From Bacteroidota bacterium (GTDB lineage Bacteria; Bacteroidota; Bacteroidia; Chitinophagales; BACL12), in NCBI GenBank assembly GCA_016715425.1, contig JADKAC010000001.1, forward strand, positions 1 through 64,000: a stretch of DNA of 64,000 bases. Direction: 5' to 3'. Within the stretch, counting starts at the first letter, position 1. Every line of letters begins with the position of its first letter. Position numbers and translations under genes: made by a program. Below, one piece after another: positions 63,244 through 64,000 of the stretch. Below the pieces are notes generated by a model that was given only the letters and a program-made list of their open reading frames with translations, searched no databases and had not been told where the DNA came from.

Positions 63244-64000
63244 TTATTTAATTTTAAAAGCCTTTTTGATTGCAGATTTGTATTTAACTGTTTCTTCCCA
63301 TGGAAACAGTTCAACTGCAATTGTCTTTTCCTTTTCTATACCGTTATCCATTTTCTTGAAAATCTTAGTTACAGTTTGCGGAGTTCGTCCCATGTGACCA
63401 TATGCAGCAGTTTCTGCATAAATAGGTGTACGCAGTTTAAATCGTTTTTCAATTGCATAAGGAGTCATATCAAATAGTTGTGAAATCATTTCGCTAATAT
63501 CTCCGTCATTCATTTTTACTTTTGCAGAGTTATATGTATTCACATGCAAGCTCACCGGTTTTGCAACACCAATGGCATACGCTACTTGTACTAAAACCTC
63601 ATCGCATACACCGGCAGCAACCATATTTTTTGCAATATGCCTTGCAGCATAAGCTCCTGATCTATCTACTTTAGAAGGATCTTTACCACTAAAAGCACCG
63701 CCACCATGTGCGCCTTTTCCACCATAAGTATCTACAATAATTTTTCTTCCTGTTAAACCACTGTCACCATGCGGGCCACCAATTATAAATACACCGGTTG
63801 GATTAACATGCAAAATATTTTTTTTATCAAATAATTTTTGAACAGGTTTGGAAAGTTTTTTTACAGTGCGTGGAATCAAATATTCTTTTACATCTGCATA
63901 AATTTTTTCCAGCATCTTTTTCTCTGCTGCTTTTTTAGCAGCTTCGGAATTATTTGCAGGTTTAATAAAATCATCATGCTGCGTTGAAATCACTAATGTA
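63244..64000 (-). CDS. metK: S-adenosylmethionine synthetase, C-terminal part (cut by window end)
   Basis: The minus-strand frame enters from beyond position 64000 (TLVISTQHDD) and ends at 63244, so only about 251 C-terminal residues are seen. Signatures: VNPTGVFIIGGPHGDSGLTG, the P-loop-like GGGAFSGKDPSKVDRS, and AYGHMGRTP near the end. A Lys/Ala-rich stretch (NNSEAAKKAAEKKMLEK) follows TQHDD, a short insertion that I recall from Bacteroidota MetK. Makes SAM from methionine and ATP. Convergent with rpoD, 13 bases apart. Confidence 0.95.
   Translation of the reverse strand, partial: TLVISTQHDDFIKPANNSEAAKKAAEKKMLEKIYADVKEYLIPRTVKKLSKPVQKLFDKKNILHVNPTGVFIIGGPHGDSGLTGRKIIVDTYGGKGAHGGGAFSGKDPSKVDRSGAYAARHIAKNMVAAGVCDEVLVQVAYAIGVAKPVSLHVNTYNSAKVKMNDGDISEMISQLFDMTPYAIEKRFKLRTPIYAETAAYGHMGRTPQTVTKIFKKMDNGIEKEKTIAVELFPWEETVKYKSAIKKAFKIK

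Overview
The window looks like a low-GC member of the Bacteroidota, probably a Chitinophagales- or Saprospiria-type lineage; that rank is inferred from gene families, not from a marker search. Supporting signs are promoters of the TTTG / TAnnTTTG type, three proteins ending in type IX secretion (T9SS) sorting domains, a short RpoD beginning MRQLRIS, a fused IcmF mutase, a CusA-TolC fusion and many Bacteroidota-typical envelope proteins.

Left part (1-25.4 kb) is an accessory region built from modules. A broken beta-class DNA methyltransferase (422-1551) runs into the first of four imperfect inverted repeats of about 120-135 bp (1552-1685, 9555-9676, 18076-18208, 25224-25356). These have the organisation of integron attC sites. 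They cut the region into three operon-sized modules: (1) 1680-9670, an isoleucine/valine operon ilvE-ilvD-ilvB-ilvN-ilvC-ilvA behind two tandem Ile-rich leader peptides, each with its own terminator; (2) 9671-18202, a divalent-metal efflux set (DUF6660-like protein, CusA/CzcA fused to a TolC-like domain, CusB/CzcB, Zn/Cd-type P1B ATPase) whose large genes carry frameshifts; (3) 18203-25350, a copper set (AraC regulator with a CxxC metal motif, CopA ATPase, small HMA chaperone, HMA-DUF3347 lipoprotein, multicopper oxidase with a C-terminal barrel).

The strongest observation is that the bases starting each module (after G of GTT) are the reverse complement of the bases that open the repeat at that same module's far end, and they differ from module to module. 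That is the classical signature of integron gene cassettes. Each module also carries a hairpin near each end, from one family with covarying arms and an invariant pair of A.A mismatches. No integron integrase is in the window. Operon-sized cassettes, one carrying an attenuator-controlled housekeeping biosynthetic operon, would be unusual.

Right part (25.6-64 kb) looks like ordinary chromosome with intact genes: icmF; small envelope and T9SS proteins; gamma-glutamyltransferase; an MsbA-like ABC exporter; a DJ-1-like lipoprotein; YjbQ; a LysM/RlpA-like protein; NfeD; kdsB; pyrG; yidC; an AI-2E family permease; a dihydroorotase; an M28 peptidase; an aldo/keto reductase; a VWA-MoxR pair; an S46 dipeptidyl-peptidase; a class I aldolase; accD; rpsO; pnp; rpoD; and the 3' part of metK, cut by the window end. 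Several rho-independent terminators and TAnnTTTG promoters punctuate this part. I saw no tRNA, rRNA, CRISPR array or transposase.
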